This document shows, piece by piece, positions 15,524 to 23,768 of a DNA stretch of 32,852 nucleotides (the stretch's first letter is position 1; each line of letters begins with the position of its first letter). A model generated the notes under the pieces. It saw nothing but the letters and a program-made list of their open reading frames with translations, did not search any database and had not been told where the DNA came from. The translations under genes were made by a program, and so were the position numbers. Source of the DNA: an uncultured Bacilli bacterium (GTDB taxonomy: Bacteria; Bacillota_I; Bacilli_A; RF39; UBA660); the NCBI GenBank assembly GCA_944359085.1, contig CALVSQ010000012.1, forward strand, positions 1 to 32,852, written 5' to 3'.

Positions 15524-16327
15524 ATGGAAAATAGTTTACGTGATTTAATAGTTTTAATATTTGAAGGATATTTAAAAAGAAAAAGTGAACATCGTTTATA
15601 TCAAAAAGATAGTTTAATTCCTGAACAAATAATATCTATGTATTATCAATCTAATAGTGATCCACAATTTAATACTATTTATTATAATTTTAAAAGAAAT
15701 TATTTATATAATGAAAGTCGAATTGATGAAACAATTACAGAAGAAGAAAGAAAAGGCTTATCTAAGGTATATGATTATATAAGAGATTATGACTTTAGTA
15801 AGCAAAAATTTGATATATTTGTTGAAGCAATGAAAATACATATGCTTTTATATTCAGAATGTCCACATCCTGAATTTGGTGGTCAATTAAGAAATGATAG
15901 TGTCATTTTAAATAATGAAATAATTGAAGTACCATCAGCAGATGAAGCAAAAAGATATTTTCAATCATTCATAGGTAAAACATTACCTGAAGTTGACTTT
16001 AAAAATTCTGTTTCAATTTTTGATTATATTAATTCGTGTATTTATATTACTACCGAATTAATTAAAGCTCAACCATTTATTGATGGTAATAAACGTACAT
16101 TTAGAGCATTATTAAATTTAATGTTTAAACAATATAATTTACCACCGGTTTATGTTAAAACAAAAGAAAGAACTGAATATAAAGATGCTTTAATGAAAGC
16201 AATGAAAAAAAAAGATTATACTTCATTAAATCAATTTTATTATTATAAGATATGTGATTCAATTTATGATTTAGATATTTCTGAAGAATTAAAACCAGAT
16301 CAACCCAAAAATTTAGTAAAAAAATAA
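15524..16327 (+). CDS. Fic-domain protein with Gln in place of the catalytic His
   Basis: The start is ATG 15524 after a strong purine-rich ribosome site; a frame opening at 15470 would begin inside the promoter. The 267 residues show the Fic fold: the flap strand GGQLRNDSVILNN with VPSADE after it, and the core motif QPFIDGNKRTFRA (about residues 183-195). Fic enzymes transfer AMP or other phosphate groups to proteins and need H-P-F-x-D/E-G-N-x-R; here Gln183 stands where His should be while the phosphate-binding part is intact. An N-terminal stretch YNESRIDET resembles the self-inhibition helix (S-x-x-x-E). The gene is a single unit with a strong promoter. Loss of classical activity, or a changed chemistry, is inference. 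Confidence 0.85.
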   Translation: MENSLRDLIVLIFEGYLKRKSEHRLYQKDSLIPEQIISMYYQSNSDPQFNTIYYNFKRNYLYNESRIDETITEEERKGLSKVYDYIRDYDFSKQKFDIFVEAMKIHMLLYSECPHPEFGGQLRNDSVILNNEIIEVPSADEAKRYFQSFIGKTLPEVDFKNSVSIFDYINSCIYITTELIKAQPFIDGNKRTFRALLNLMFKQYNLPPVYVKTKERTEYKDALMKAMKKKDYTSLNQFYYYKICDSIYDLDISEELKPDQPKNLVKK

Positions 16328-16351
16328 AAACTCTATTTAAGTAGAGTTTTT
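16326..16351. terminator. Bidirectional terminator between the Fic gene and the minus-strand MurE-like gene
   Basis: AAAAACTCTA (16326-16335) and TAGAGTTTTT (16342-16351) form a perfect 10-base stem. Both strands end in T-runs, and it contains the stop region of both convergent genes. Confidence 0.85.
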
Positions 16352-17739
16352 AAGTGCTTTTTAACTTCATCAATATCACAAAATTCAATTATTTTATCTT
16401 TTAATATTTGATAGTTTTCACTGCCTTTACCAATAATTAAGACAATATCATCTTTATGAGCAATATTAATTGCTTTTTTTATTGCTTCACTTCTATCTAA
16501 AATGATTTCATAGTTTTTATAATCTTTAACATTACTAACTAAATCATTAGCTATATCCATAGGATCTTCTCCTCTTGGATCTTGACTAGTTACAATTGCA
16601 TAATCACAATTAGTTATAACGTTATATCCTTTACTAGGTCTTTTAGATCTATCTCTTTCTCCTGGTTCAGAAAAGACAACAATTAATTTATTAAATACTA
16701 AACTATTAATAAATTCTAATAATTTACTTATACCATTTGGAGTATGAGCATAATCAACAATAACTTTGAAATTTTGTCCCATATCAATACTTTCTAATCG
16801 GCCACTTATTTTAATATTTTTAACTTTAGCTATTAATTCATTTAAATCATAACCTAAACTAACTAAAGCAAGTAGGGCAGCACATAAATTGTAAACATTA
16901 AACATAGCTATTAAAGGACTTATTATTTTATATTCTTTATTTTGATAAACAATTGTAAATGTAGTTTTATCAATATCTAGTTTAACATCTTTAAAATATA
17001 AATCATTATCAATATCTTTACCATAAGTATATATTTTTTTACAGTGTTTAGCTACCTCATTAAAATGTTCATCATCTTTATTTAAAATACAAGGACCTAT
17101 AGTATTATCAAATAATTTACATTTACAGTTAATATAATTTTCTAAAGTTTTGTGAGTATTTAAATGTTCTTTAGTAATATTAGTAATAATACTACAATTA
17201 AATTCAATTCCATCAATTCTATTATAATGTATTGCTTCACTAGATACTTCCATACTAACATTTTTAATCCCATTTTTAGCCATATCATAAAATAATGGTA
17301 TGGTTTTATCTAATCCTGGGGTTGTATTAAGTGTTTTTTCTTTATAATTATTATAGTTAATTCCATTTGTTCCTATATAAGCACAATTAGATAATAATTC
17401 ATAAATAATTGTCGCAACAGTTGTTTTACCATCAGTGCCGGTTACTCCTATCATATTTAATTTTTTAGTAGGATAATCATAAAATTTATTTATTATTTCA
17501 ACATAAGTTTCATTCGGATTATCAGCTTTAATAATAGGAACTTGTTTATTTCCAACATCTTTTTTAACTATAACTGCACTAGCGCCTTTATTAATGGCAT
17601 CATCAATAAATAGGTGTCTATCCATCGTTTTAGTATCAGTACAAATAAATAAATCGCCTTTTTTAATATTTACTGAACTTGTTTTAATACCAGTTATATC
17701 TATATCATAATCACAATTTATTAATTCTTTTAATTTCAT
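16333..17739 (-). CDS. Second MurE-type Mur ligase (paralogue)
   Basis: A 468-residue ligase with the MurE layout: N-domain (SSVNIKKGDLFICTDT), ATP loop GVTGTDGKTT, NTTPGLDKT, MEVSSEAIHYNRIDG, ITKEHLNTH, and C-domain SGRLESI, VDYAHTPNG. MurE adds the third amino acid to UDP-MurNAc-L-Ala-D-Glu. At the amino-acid selecting loop it has SQDPRGEDP where the other copy in this window (19525) has NDNPRYENP, so the Arg that binds diaminopimelate is kept but the preceding Asn is changed. It starts within the last codon of the secreted amidase gene (ATGA overlap), so they form one operon. It may use a different amino acid or a different acceptor; that is inference. Confidence 0.85.
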   Translation of the reverse strand: MKLKELINCDYDIDITGIKTSSVNIKKGDLFICTDTKTMDRHLFIDDAINKGASAVIVKKDVGNKQVPIIKADNPNETYVEIINKFYDYPTKKLNMIGVTGTDGKTTVATIIYELLSNCAYIGTNGINYNNYKEKTLNTTPGLDKTIPLFYDMAKNGIKNVSMEVSSEAIHYNRIDGIEFNCSIITNITKEHLNTHKTLENYINCKCKLFDNTIGPCILNKDDEHFNEVAKHCKKIYTYGKDIDNDLYFKDVKLDIDKTTFTIVYQNKEYKIISPLIAMFNVYNLCAALLALVSLGYDLNELIAKVKNIKISGRLESIDMGQNFKVIVDYAHTPNGISKLLEFINSLVFNKLIVVFSEPGERDRSKRPSKGYNVITNCDYAIVTSQDPRGEDPMDIANDLVSNVKDYKNYEIILDRSEAIKKAINIAHKDDIVLIIGKGSENYQILKDKIIEFCDIDEVKKHLKTLLK

Positions 17740-19457
17740 TTTTTCACCTTCTTAATTATTATTATAGCACATACTCCTGCAAGAAAAATAATTATATAAT
17801 TATTATTTGTATTTGTTTTTTCTTCTTCTACTATAAAATTTTCATATTCATTAATTAAATTATTTATGTTTTCTACATTTCCATCAAAGTTAATAAAATA
17901 ATTTTTAACTTTATTATTAATATTATCATAATTTTTATTATCTTTATATTTATTATAAACATCAATTAAGTTATTTATTTCATCAGGTATTTCATATAAA
18001 GATGGGGCAATATCAGGTGTTTTGTAATAATTAGTTGCATTTTCATAAGCACTAGCTATTTGGTATAAAGTTGTTTCATTTTGACTCATTATTTCTAATC
18101 CATATGGTAAATCATTGTAATATCCCATTGGAACACTGATAGCAGGATAACCGATTAAAGGAGTTGTACTAGAACTAGCTGTATATATTTGACTATATTT
18201 AGCTTCTTCGTTAGTAAATATTTTTCTTTTTAAAGTGGGGTAGATAATAGCGTCATAATTTTCAAATCTATTATTTGCAATTTTAATATTATTATTACGA
18301 ATACTTATATAATTTTTATAACTATCAGTTAGTTTATAATCATTATTACAATAATATCCATTATATCCTTCAATATACTGAGTATAACCACCATTTTTAA
18401 TTAAATCATCTAAACTTTTTATTTTACTTGATGTTCCTTTTAAATATTCATTAAAGTTATAACACATTGTAGTAGCATCAAATTTATAAGTTAATGAAAA
18501 GCTATCTATATAAGTTATTTCAGCTCCTAATTCTTTTAATTTATCAATTACCTCATTCATCATATCATAAATAAATTTATCAGTTTTACCATAAGTAATA
18601 CTAGTACTATTAGTATTCGGATTCATAAATCCAGATACGACAGCAATTTTAATACCTTTTAAATCTTTATTTAAATAATCTTCATATTTAATGTCTTTAT
18701 CATCTAAAATATCTAATACTATAGCGTTATCACTTACATATTTAGTTATAACACCAACAACATCTCTTGTTTCTTCAAATTTAATTACACCACTGGTATT
18801 TATTAAATCAAATGATGGTCTTAAGCCTACAACTCCATTAGCACTACTAGGAACTCTAATTGAACTACCAGTATCAGTACCTAGAGCATAGACAGCTAAA
18901 TTAGCAGCAACTGAAACAGCACTTCCACCTGACGAACCATATGATGAATAATCGGTATTAAATGCATTATAAGTATAACCAAAACTACTATGAGTATATG
19001 ATGCATTAAAAGCAAATTCATCCATATTAGCCTTACCAATTATAATAGCACCATTATCTATTAATTTTTGAACAGCATAACTATTTTCATAAGGATAAGA
19101 ATCTAATAAAGCTTTAGTACCATTAGTTGTAGGAAGTCCTCTAACATCAATATTATCTTTAACAATAACAGGTAATCCAAATATTAAACTTCTTCTTCCT
19201 TTTTCTTGATATTCTATATCTAATTTTTTAGCTTCTTCTATAGCGTTTTCATTAATTGTAATTAAAGCATTATATTGTTCATTATATTCATTGATTCTAT
19301 CTAAATATAATTTAACTATTTTTTCATAAGTTAAATAACCTTGATCAACATATTCTTGTATTTCATATATATTTAATTCATTAATGTCTACTATTGCTTG
19401 TTCTAATGCATTAATTTTAAAAGGAATTAATAATAAAAGTAATAAAAGCTTTTTCAT
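17736..19457 (-). CDS. Secreted, membrane-anchored amidase-signature enzyme
   Basis: This 573-residue protein has a signal peptide (MKKLLLLLLLIPFKINA), an amidase-signature domain and a C-terminal helix (IIIFLAGVCAIIIIKKVKK-like, last 25 residues), so the enzyme is probably displayed outside the membrane. The catalytic triad is visible: Lys in VIVKDNID (about 98), the Gly/Ser loop YGSSGGSAVS with cis-Ser (about 172), and the nucleophile Ser in GTDTGSSIRVP (about 196). GatA-type relatives are cytoplasmic, so export is notable. A likely target is an amide in the wall or in peptides. Upstream, the minus strand reads GGTGGTGA ATG TAA ATG: a start-stop pair just before the real ATG. It overlaps the MurE paralogue by 4 bases. 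Confidence 0.85.
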   Translation of the reverse strand: MKKLLLLLLLIPFKINALEQAIVDINELNIYEIQEYVDQGYLTYEKIVKLYLDRINEYNEQYNALITINENAIEEAKKLDIEYQEKGRRSLIFGLPVIVKDNIDVRGLPTTNGTKALLDSYPYENSYAVQKLIDNGAIIIGKANMDEFAFNASYTHSSFGYTYNAFNTDYSSYGSSGGSAVSVAANLAVYALGTDTGSSIRVPSSANGVVGLRPSFDLINTSGVIKFEETRDVVGVITKYVSDNAIVLDILDDKDIKYEDYLNKDLKGIKIAVVSGFMNPNTNSTSITYGKTDKFIYDMMNEVIDKLKELGAEITYIDSFSLTYKFDATTMCYNFNEYLKGTSSKIKSLDDLIKNGGYTQYIEGYNGYYCNNDYKLTDSYKNYISIRNNNIKIANNRFENYDAIIYPTLKRKIFTNEEAKYSQIYTASSSTTPLIGYPAISVPMGYYNDLPYGLEIMSQNETTLYQIASAYENATNYYKTPDIAPSLYEIPDEINNLIDVYNKYKDNKNYDNINNKVKNYFINFDGNVENINNLINEYENFIVEEEKTNTNNNYIIIFLAGVCAIIIIKKVKK

Positions 19458-19524
19458 TTACATTCACCACCTATATTTTACCACATTTTTCCTTTAATTG
19501 AATAGAATAAAATAGGTGATTATA

Positions 19525-20829
19525 ATGAATATTAAAGATGATTCAAGAAAAGTAAATAAAGGTGACATATTTGTTGCTTTAAAAAAATTTCATGATGGTC
19601 ATGAATATGTTCTAGAGGCTATAAAAAATGGGGCCAGTAAAGTAGTGGTGGAAGATGGTGATTACGAAGCTGAAACAATAAAAGTAAAAGATACACATGA
19701 ATATTTAGTAAATTATTTATATGATAATTATTATGATAAAATTAAAAAATTAAAATTAATTGGTATGACAGGAACTAATGGTAAAACAACAACTTGTTTT
19801 TTGATATATCAAGCTTTAAATAAATTAGGTATAAAATGTGCTTATATAGGAACTATTGGCTTTTATTTAAATAAAAAAATTAAAGTATTAAATAATACAA
19901 CTCCTGATATATTAGAAATATATGAACTATTATTAGAATGTGTAGATAAAAATTATGAGTATGTAGTAATGGAATGTAGTAGTCACGCTTTAGATATGCA
20001 TAGATTGGATGGATTACAATTTCAATATGGTATATTTTCTAACTTAACACAAGATCATTTAGATTATCATAAAAATTTAGAAAACTATATAAAAGCTAAA
20101 CAAAAATTATTTGATAAAGTAACTATTAAAACTTTAGTTAATAGTGATGATAAATATAAAGATTATTTTATTAGAGATAACACTATAACATATGGATTAA
20201 ATGGTGATTATAAATTAAGTGATATAAATCTTAAAGAAAGAACTTTTAAAGTTAATAATATAACTTATAAAACTAATTTAATTGGGAAACATAATATATA
20301 TAACTTATTAGTTGTAATTGCTTTATTAACTGAATTAAAACTAGATACTAAAGTAATAGAAGACTTAACATGTCCTCCAGGTAGAATGGATATCGTAAAT
20401 TTTAATAATAATATGATTGTAATAGATTATGCTCATACACCAGATGCAGTTAGTAAAATATTAGATTCAGTTAAAGAATTAGAATTTAATAAAATAATTA
20501 CTATAATCGGTTGCGGTGGAGATAGGGATAGTTTTAAAAGACCAATTATGAGTAAAATTGCCTGTGATAATAGTAATTATGTCATTTTTACAAATGATAA
20601 TCCTAGATATGAAAATCCTAATAATATTATTAGTGACATGTTACATAATCTTGACAAATTTAATTATGAAATTATCTTAAATCGTGAAAAAGCAATAATA
20701 AAGGGTATACAAATGTTAGAAAAAAATGATATACTATTAGTGCTTGGAAAAGGGCATGAAAATTATCAAATTATAAATGGAGTAAAACATCATTTTGATG
20801 ATAAAGAAATTGTACTAAAAAATATATAA
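19525..20829 (+). CDS. murE: UDP-N-acetylmuramoyl-tripeptide synthetase, diaminopimelate type
   Basis: The ATG at 19525 follows GGTGAT by 4 bases; a GTG at 19516 lies in that site. The 434 residues show the short N-domain (DDSRKVNKGDIFVAL), ATP loop GMTGTNGKTT, NNTTPD, VMECSSHALDMHRLDG, LTQDHLDYH, PGRMDIV, IDYAHTPDAV, and the selecting loop TNDNPRYENP. D-N-P-R is the classic signature for meso-diaminopimelate. It is the first gene of the wall and division cluster and is divergent from the amidase and MurE paralogue operon; the shared upstream gap is only 67 bases, so the two operons could be co-regulated. Confidence 0.95.
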   Translation: MNIKDDSRKVNKGDIFVALKKFHDGHEYVLEAIKNGASKVVVEDGDYEAETIKVKDTHEYLVNYLYDNYYDKIKKLKLIGMTGTNGKTTTCFLIYQALNKLGIKCAYIGTIGFYLNKKIKVLNNTTPDILEIYELLLECVDKNYEYVVMECSSHALDMHRLDGLQFQYGIFSNLTQDHLDYHKNLENYIKAKQKLFDKVTIKTLVNSDDKYKDYFIRDNTITYGLNGDYKLSDINLKERTFKVNNITYKTNLIGKHNIYNLLVVIALLTELKLDTKVIEDLTCPPGRMDIVNFNNNMIVIDYAHTPDAVSKILDSVKELEFNKIITIIGCGGDRDSFKRPIMSKIACDNSNYVIFTNDNPRYENPNNIISDMLHNLDKFNYEIILNREKAIIKGIQMLEKNDILLVLGKGHENYQIINGVKHHFDDKEIVLKNI

Positions 20830-20843
20830 GTGGAGATGATTAT

Positions 20844-21833
20844 GTGTTAATTTTAGCAAAAGCTGTACTAGCATTCATGATAGGGTTTATATTATCAATT
20901 GTATTTGGAGTAATTTTAATACCATTGTTAAGAAAAATGAATATTAAACAAACTGTAAGTATATTTTTATCTAAACATAAAGATAAAGAAGGGACACCTA
21001 CTATGGGAGGCTTAATATTTATAATTCCAACTGTTTTATCAGTTATTATATTACTTTTGACTAATAAATTAGAGATGACTTATAATTTAGGAATTATTTT
21101 ATTTGTTTTCCTAGCTTATGGCCTATTAGGGTTTATTGATGATTATTTAATTATTAAAAGACATAATAATTTTGGTTTAACAGAATTACAAAAACTAATA
21201 GGTCAAATTTTAATAGCTGTTGTATTTTTTATTTTGTTTAGAGCAGGTGGTAGAGAACCAGTATTAGAAATATATACATTTAATTTAACTATTCCTTTAG
21301 GTTGGTTTTATTGGTTACTTATATTGTTAATGTTGGTAGCAACTACTAATGCGGTTAATATAACTGATGGATTAGATGGATTAGCAGGTGGACTATCAGC
21401 AATTGCATTTTTAGCTTTTGGTATGATAGCTTGGGCGTCTTTAGGTATTGAAGGTAGTGAAGATATTGGTGTATTTTGTTTCATATTAGTAGGAGCATTA
21501 ATAGCATTCTGTTTCTTTAATACATATCCTGCTAAAGTCTTTATGGGTGATACTGGATCTTTAGCATTAGGTGGTACACTAGCTGCTGTATCAATTGTAT
21601 CAAGTCATGAATTAACATTAATAGTTGTAGCTGGTGTATTTGTAATTGAAACTTTGGTATGTATTATTCAAAGAGCATCAGTTAGATTTACAGGAAAAAG
21701 AATATTTTTAATGACACCTTTACATCATCATTTTGAAAAATTAGGTTGGCATGAATTAGATATAGTTAAAATGTTTTGGTTTTTTGGAATTGTGTTAGCT
21801 GCTATTGCAATACTATGGGGTGTATGGATATAA
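20844..21833 (+). CDS. mraY: Phospho-N-acetylmuramoyl-pentapeptide transferase
   Basis: MraY joins the UDP-MurNAc-pentapeptide to undecaprenyl phosphate, forming lipid I at the membrane. At 329 residues with about ten helices it has the family's marks: KEGTPTMGG, FIDDYLIIK (paired Asp), NAVNITDGLDGLAGG, FMGDTGSLALGG and the periplasm-side MTPLHHHFE. The start is GTG 20844, since the ATG two bases earlier meets a stop at once; TGGAGATGAT precedes it. It follows murE by 14 bases. A terminator closes the unit straight afterwards. Confidence 0.97.
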   Translation: MLILAKAVLAFMIGFILSIVFGVILIPLLRKMNIKQTVSIFLSKHKDKEGTPTMGGLIFIIPTVLSVIILLLTNKLEMTYNLGIILFVFLAYGLLGFIDDYLIIKRHNNFGLTELQKLIGQILIAVVFFILFRAGGREPVLEIYTFNLTIPLGWFYWLLILLMLVATTNAVNITDGLDGLAGGLSAIAFLAFGMIAWASLGIEGSEDIGVFCFILVGALIAFCFFNTYPAKVFMGDTGSLALGGTLAAVSIVSSHELTLIVVAGVFVIETLVCIIQRASVRFTGKRIFLMTPLHHHFEKLGWHELDIVKMFWFFGIVLAAIAILWGVWI

Positions 21834-21834
21834 G

Positions 21835-21859
21835 ATTAGATGAAAATCTAATTTTTTTT
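21835..21859 (+). terminator. Terminator after mraY
   Basis: ATTAGAT (21835-21841), loop GAAA, ATCTAAT (21846-21852), then T. It separates murE-mraY from the embedded prepilin gene. Confidence 0.85.
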
Positions 21860-21860
21860 A

Positions 21861-21889
21861 TTGACTGATATAATAAAAAATTGTATAAT
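21861..21889 (+). promoter_or_regulatory. Promoter of the second prepilin-like gene
   Basis: TTGACT (21861-21866), 17 bases, TATAAT (21884-21889). RNA would start near 21896; AGGAGTT (21904-21910) is the ribosome site for ATG 21918. Confidence 0.8.
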
Positions 21890-21917
21890 TTAAGTATAAG
21901 AATAGGAGTTAGATAGT

Positions 21918-23663
21918 ATGAATAAAATAGCAAATAGCAAAAATGGGGGGGGGTATTTACAAAATAATGCTTTTACCTTAACGGAATTAATTGGTGTAGT
22001 AATTATATTAGGTATAATATCTTTACTAGCATTCCCACCAATATTAAATGCGATAAGAAGTACCAAAGGTAAAATAAGTGATGCTAGTAAAGAAATACTT
22101 TATAATGCAGTAGGACTTTATGTTAGTGACAACATCAATAATTATCCCAAATATAATGGAAATAAATATTGTGTAACTGTAAATGAATTAATTAAAGGAG
22201 AATACTTACCAACAACAGTATATGATTCAGTAACAGGAAATGAAATACCACAAGATAGTAAAATTGAAATAAATATAGAGAATGATATTTATAGTTACAA
22301 TTTAAATAATGAATGTAAAGAATATTATAAATATGGCCCATTAATAAAGGTTTTATTAGGGCAATATAATGAATCAAATACAAATGGATTAGTAAAAGAC
22401 ACAACAAGTGAAAATATATATTATTATAAAGGAACTAATGGAGAAGTAAGTAATAACTTTTTATGGTATGGAGGACATCAATGGCGAGTAATAGAATTTG
22501 ATATAGAGAAAAATACATTGACATTGATAACACAGCAACCTTTAGTTTTGATTCAACCAGCAAGTAGTGTATGGACTACAGAAAAAGAATATAATGAAAG
22601 TTATTTAAATCAATGGTTAAATGAATATTTTTGGAATAGTTTAGATAATAGTATACAAAATAACATAGTGGATAATACATTTAATGTTGGTATATATGGT
22701 GAAACAATATCAGAACAAAATGTTGAAAAAATAAAAACAGTAAAAAAAGTAGGATTATTGGATACAAAACAATATTTAAGAGCAGGAGAACTAGATTCAT
22801 TTTTAGATATTAAAGATGAGTTTTGGTTAGGAAATTTGTATAATTCTTCTCAAATTCGTCGTGTTGGCAGTGGAGGAACTATATATATGGGTGATTTAAC
22901 TTTTTTTGCTGGAATTCGCCCAGTTATAAAAATATCAGATATAATTGTTAATAATGGAGATGGAAATCTAACTTCAAGCTATAATAATAGTGATAAAGCA
23001 AATGATACTAGTGAAATACAAGTTGGTGAATATATAAGTGTTCCATATAATGGTAATGATAATGCCTGTGGTAGTGATAATAAGTGTTTATTTAGGGTAG
23101 TAAGTAAAGACAATGACAGTATAAAAGTAATATTAAATGGTTTATTACCAAATCCAAGTTTTTATGGTGAGACACCAAAAATAACAACAAATCATACTAT
23201 ATATACTCCTCTTAATAATTTTGCTAACAATATAAGTAATAATTATAGATATACGGGTAATAAAAATTTTTATATCTGGTATTATCCTTATTCAACAAGT
23301 GAAAGTGGAAATTACAAAGATGTTCAAAAAGAAATTTTATCTGCCAATGTCGGATTACCAACTATGGGAGAAATGTTTACGTGTAACGATATTGATATAA
23401 CTAATGATGGGGTAAATAAAACCTTTGTTGATATTAACACTATAGAAAATCCTGAAGCCTATAATGGATTATGGGTTATGAATAGATATGTATCTACTAG
23501 TGTTAGTGTTGGAGTAATTCATTCAGCAGGAGCTTTAGGAAGTTATCCAGTTTCACCTTCGCATAATTACAAAGCCGGTGTTCGCCCAGTAATATTTCTA
23601 AAAAATAATTTAAAAATTATAGCGGGAGATGGAACAGCTCAAAATCCTTATACATTAAAATAA
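21918..23663 (+). CDS. Prepilin-like surface protein with a G9 tract near the start codon
   Basis: A 581-residue paralogue of the product of 1762-3474. The prepilin signal is leader SKNGGGYLQNNA (cut after A18), then FTLTELIGVVIILGIISLL with Glu at +5. The leader contains nine G in a row (GGG GGG GGG, residues 10-12). One extra G gives a stop after 16 codons, one fewer gives a stop after 20 codons, both before the membrane helix, so expression should depend on tract length. Two repeated domains follow, each ending G-I/V-R-P-V-I; the divergent segments are about residues 307-331 and 524-553. The gene has its own promoter and terminator and sits between mraY and murG. The role is probably a pilus-like adhesin; no ligand can be assigned. 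Confidence 0.8.
   Translation: MNKIANSKNGGGYLQNNAFTLTELIGVVIILGIISLLAFPPILNAIRSTKGKISDASKEILYNAVGLYVSDNINNYPKYNGNKYCVTVNELIKGEYLPTTVYDSVTGNEIPQDSKIEINIENDIYSYNLNNECKEYYKYGPLIKVLLGQYNESNTNGLVKDTTSENIYYYKGTNGEVSNNFLWYGGHQWRVIEFDIEKNTLTLITQQPLVLIQPASSVWTTEKEYNESYLNQWLNEYFWNSLDNSIQNNIVDNTFNVGIYGETISEQNVEKIKTVKKVGLLDTKQYLRAGELDSFLDIKDEFWLGNLYNSSQIRRVGSGGTIYMGDLTFFAGIRPVIKISDIIVNNGDGNLTSSYNNSDKANDTSEIQVGEYISVPYNGNDNACGSDNKCLFRVVSKDNDSIKVILNGLLPNPSFYGETPKITTNHTIYTPLNNFANNISNNYRYTGNKNFYIWYYPYSTSESGNYKDVQKEILSANVGLPTMGEMFTCNDIDITNDGVNKTFVDINTIENPEAYNGLWVMNRYVSTSVSVGVIHSAGALGSYPVSPSHNYKAGVRPVIFLKNNLKIIAGDGTAQNPYTLK
21945..21953 (+). repeat. Poly-G tract (G9), candidate phase-variation switch
   Basis: Nine consecutive G in codons 10-12 of the prepilin-like gene; no other run of this kind is seen in this AT-rich window. 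Replication slippage in such tracts causes reversible on/off switching in many surface-antigen genes. Confidence 0.85.
22836..22910 (+). other. Divergent segment 1 of the second prepilin-like gene
   Basis: It lies between FWLGN and G-I-R-P-V-I. Arg codons CGT CGT, plus GGC and repeated TTT, appear here, and most codons end in T or C. It differs from 2674-2745 at most positions. Confidence 0.6.
23487..23576 (+). other. Divergent segment 2 of the second prepilin-like gene
   Basis: It lies between W-V-M-N-R and G-V-R-P-V-I. It is six codons longer than the matching segment in the first gene, with no clear alignment between them. Confidence 0.6.
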
Positions 23664-23695
23664 AACTGATAATAAGTAAATTTATCAGTTTTTTT
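23663..23695 (+). terminator. Terminator after the second prepilin-like gene
   Basis: AAACTGATAA (23663-23672) pairs with TTATCAGTTT (23682-23691), followed by four more T. Confidence 0.85.
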
Positions 23696-23739
23696 GTCTA
23701 TTAATGTAACATTTTAATATTTTAAAAATCATATAATTA

Positions 23740-23748
23740 TGGTATAAT
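23740..23748 (+). promoter_or_regulatory. Extended -10 promoter of murG and the division genes
   Basis: TGG plus TATAAT (23743-23748), 20 bases before ATG 23769. The -35 region is poor, as expected for an extended -10 promoter. Confidence 0.55.
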
Positions 23749-23768
23749 TGAAAATAAGGAAGTGAAAT

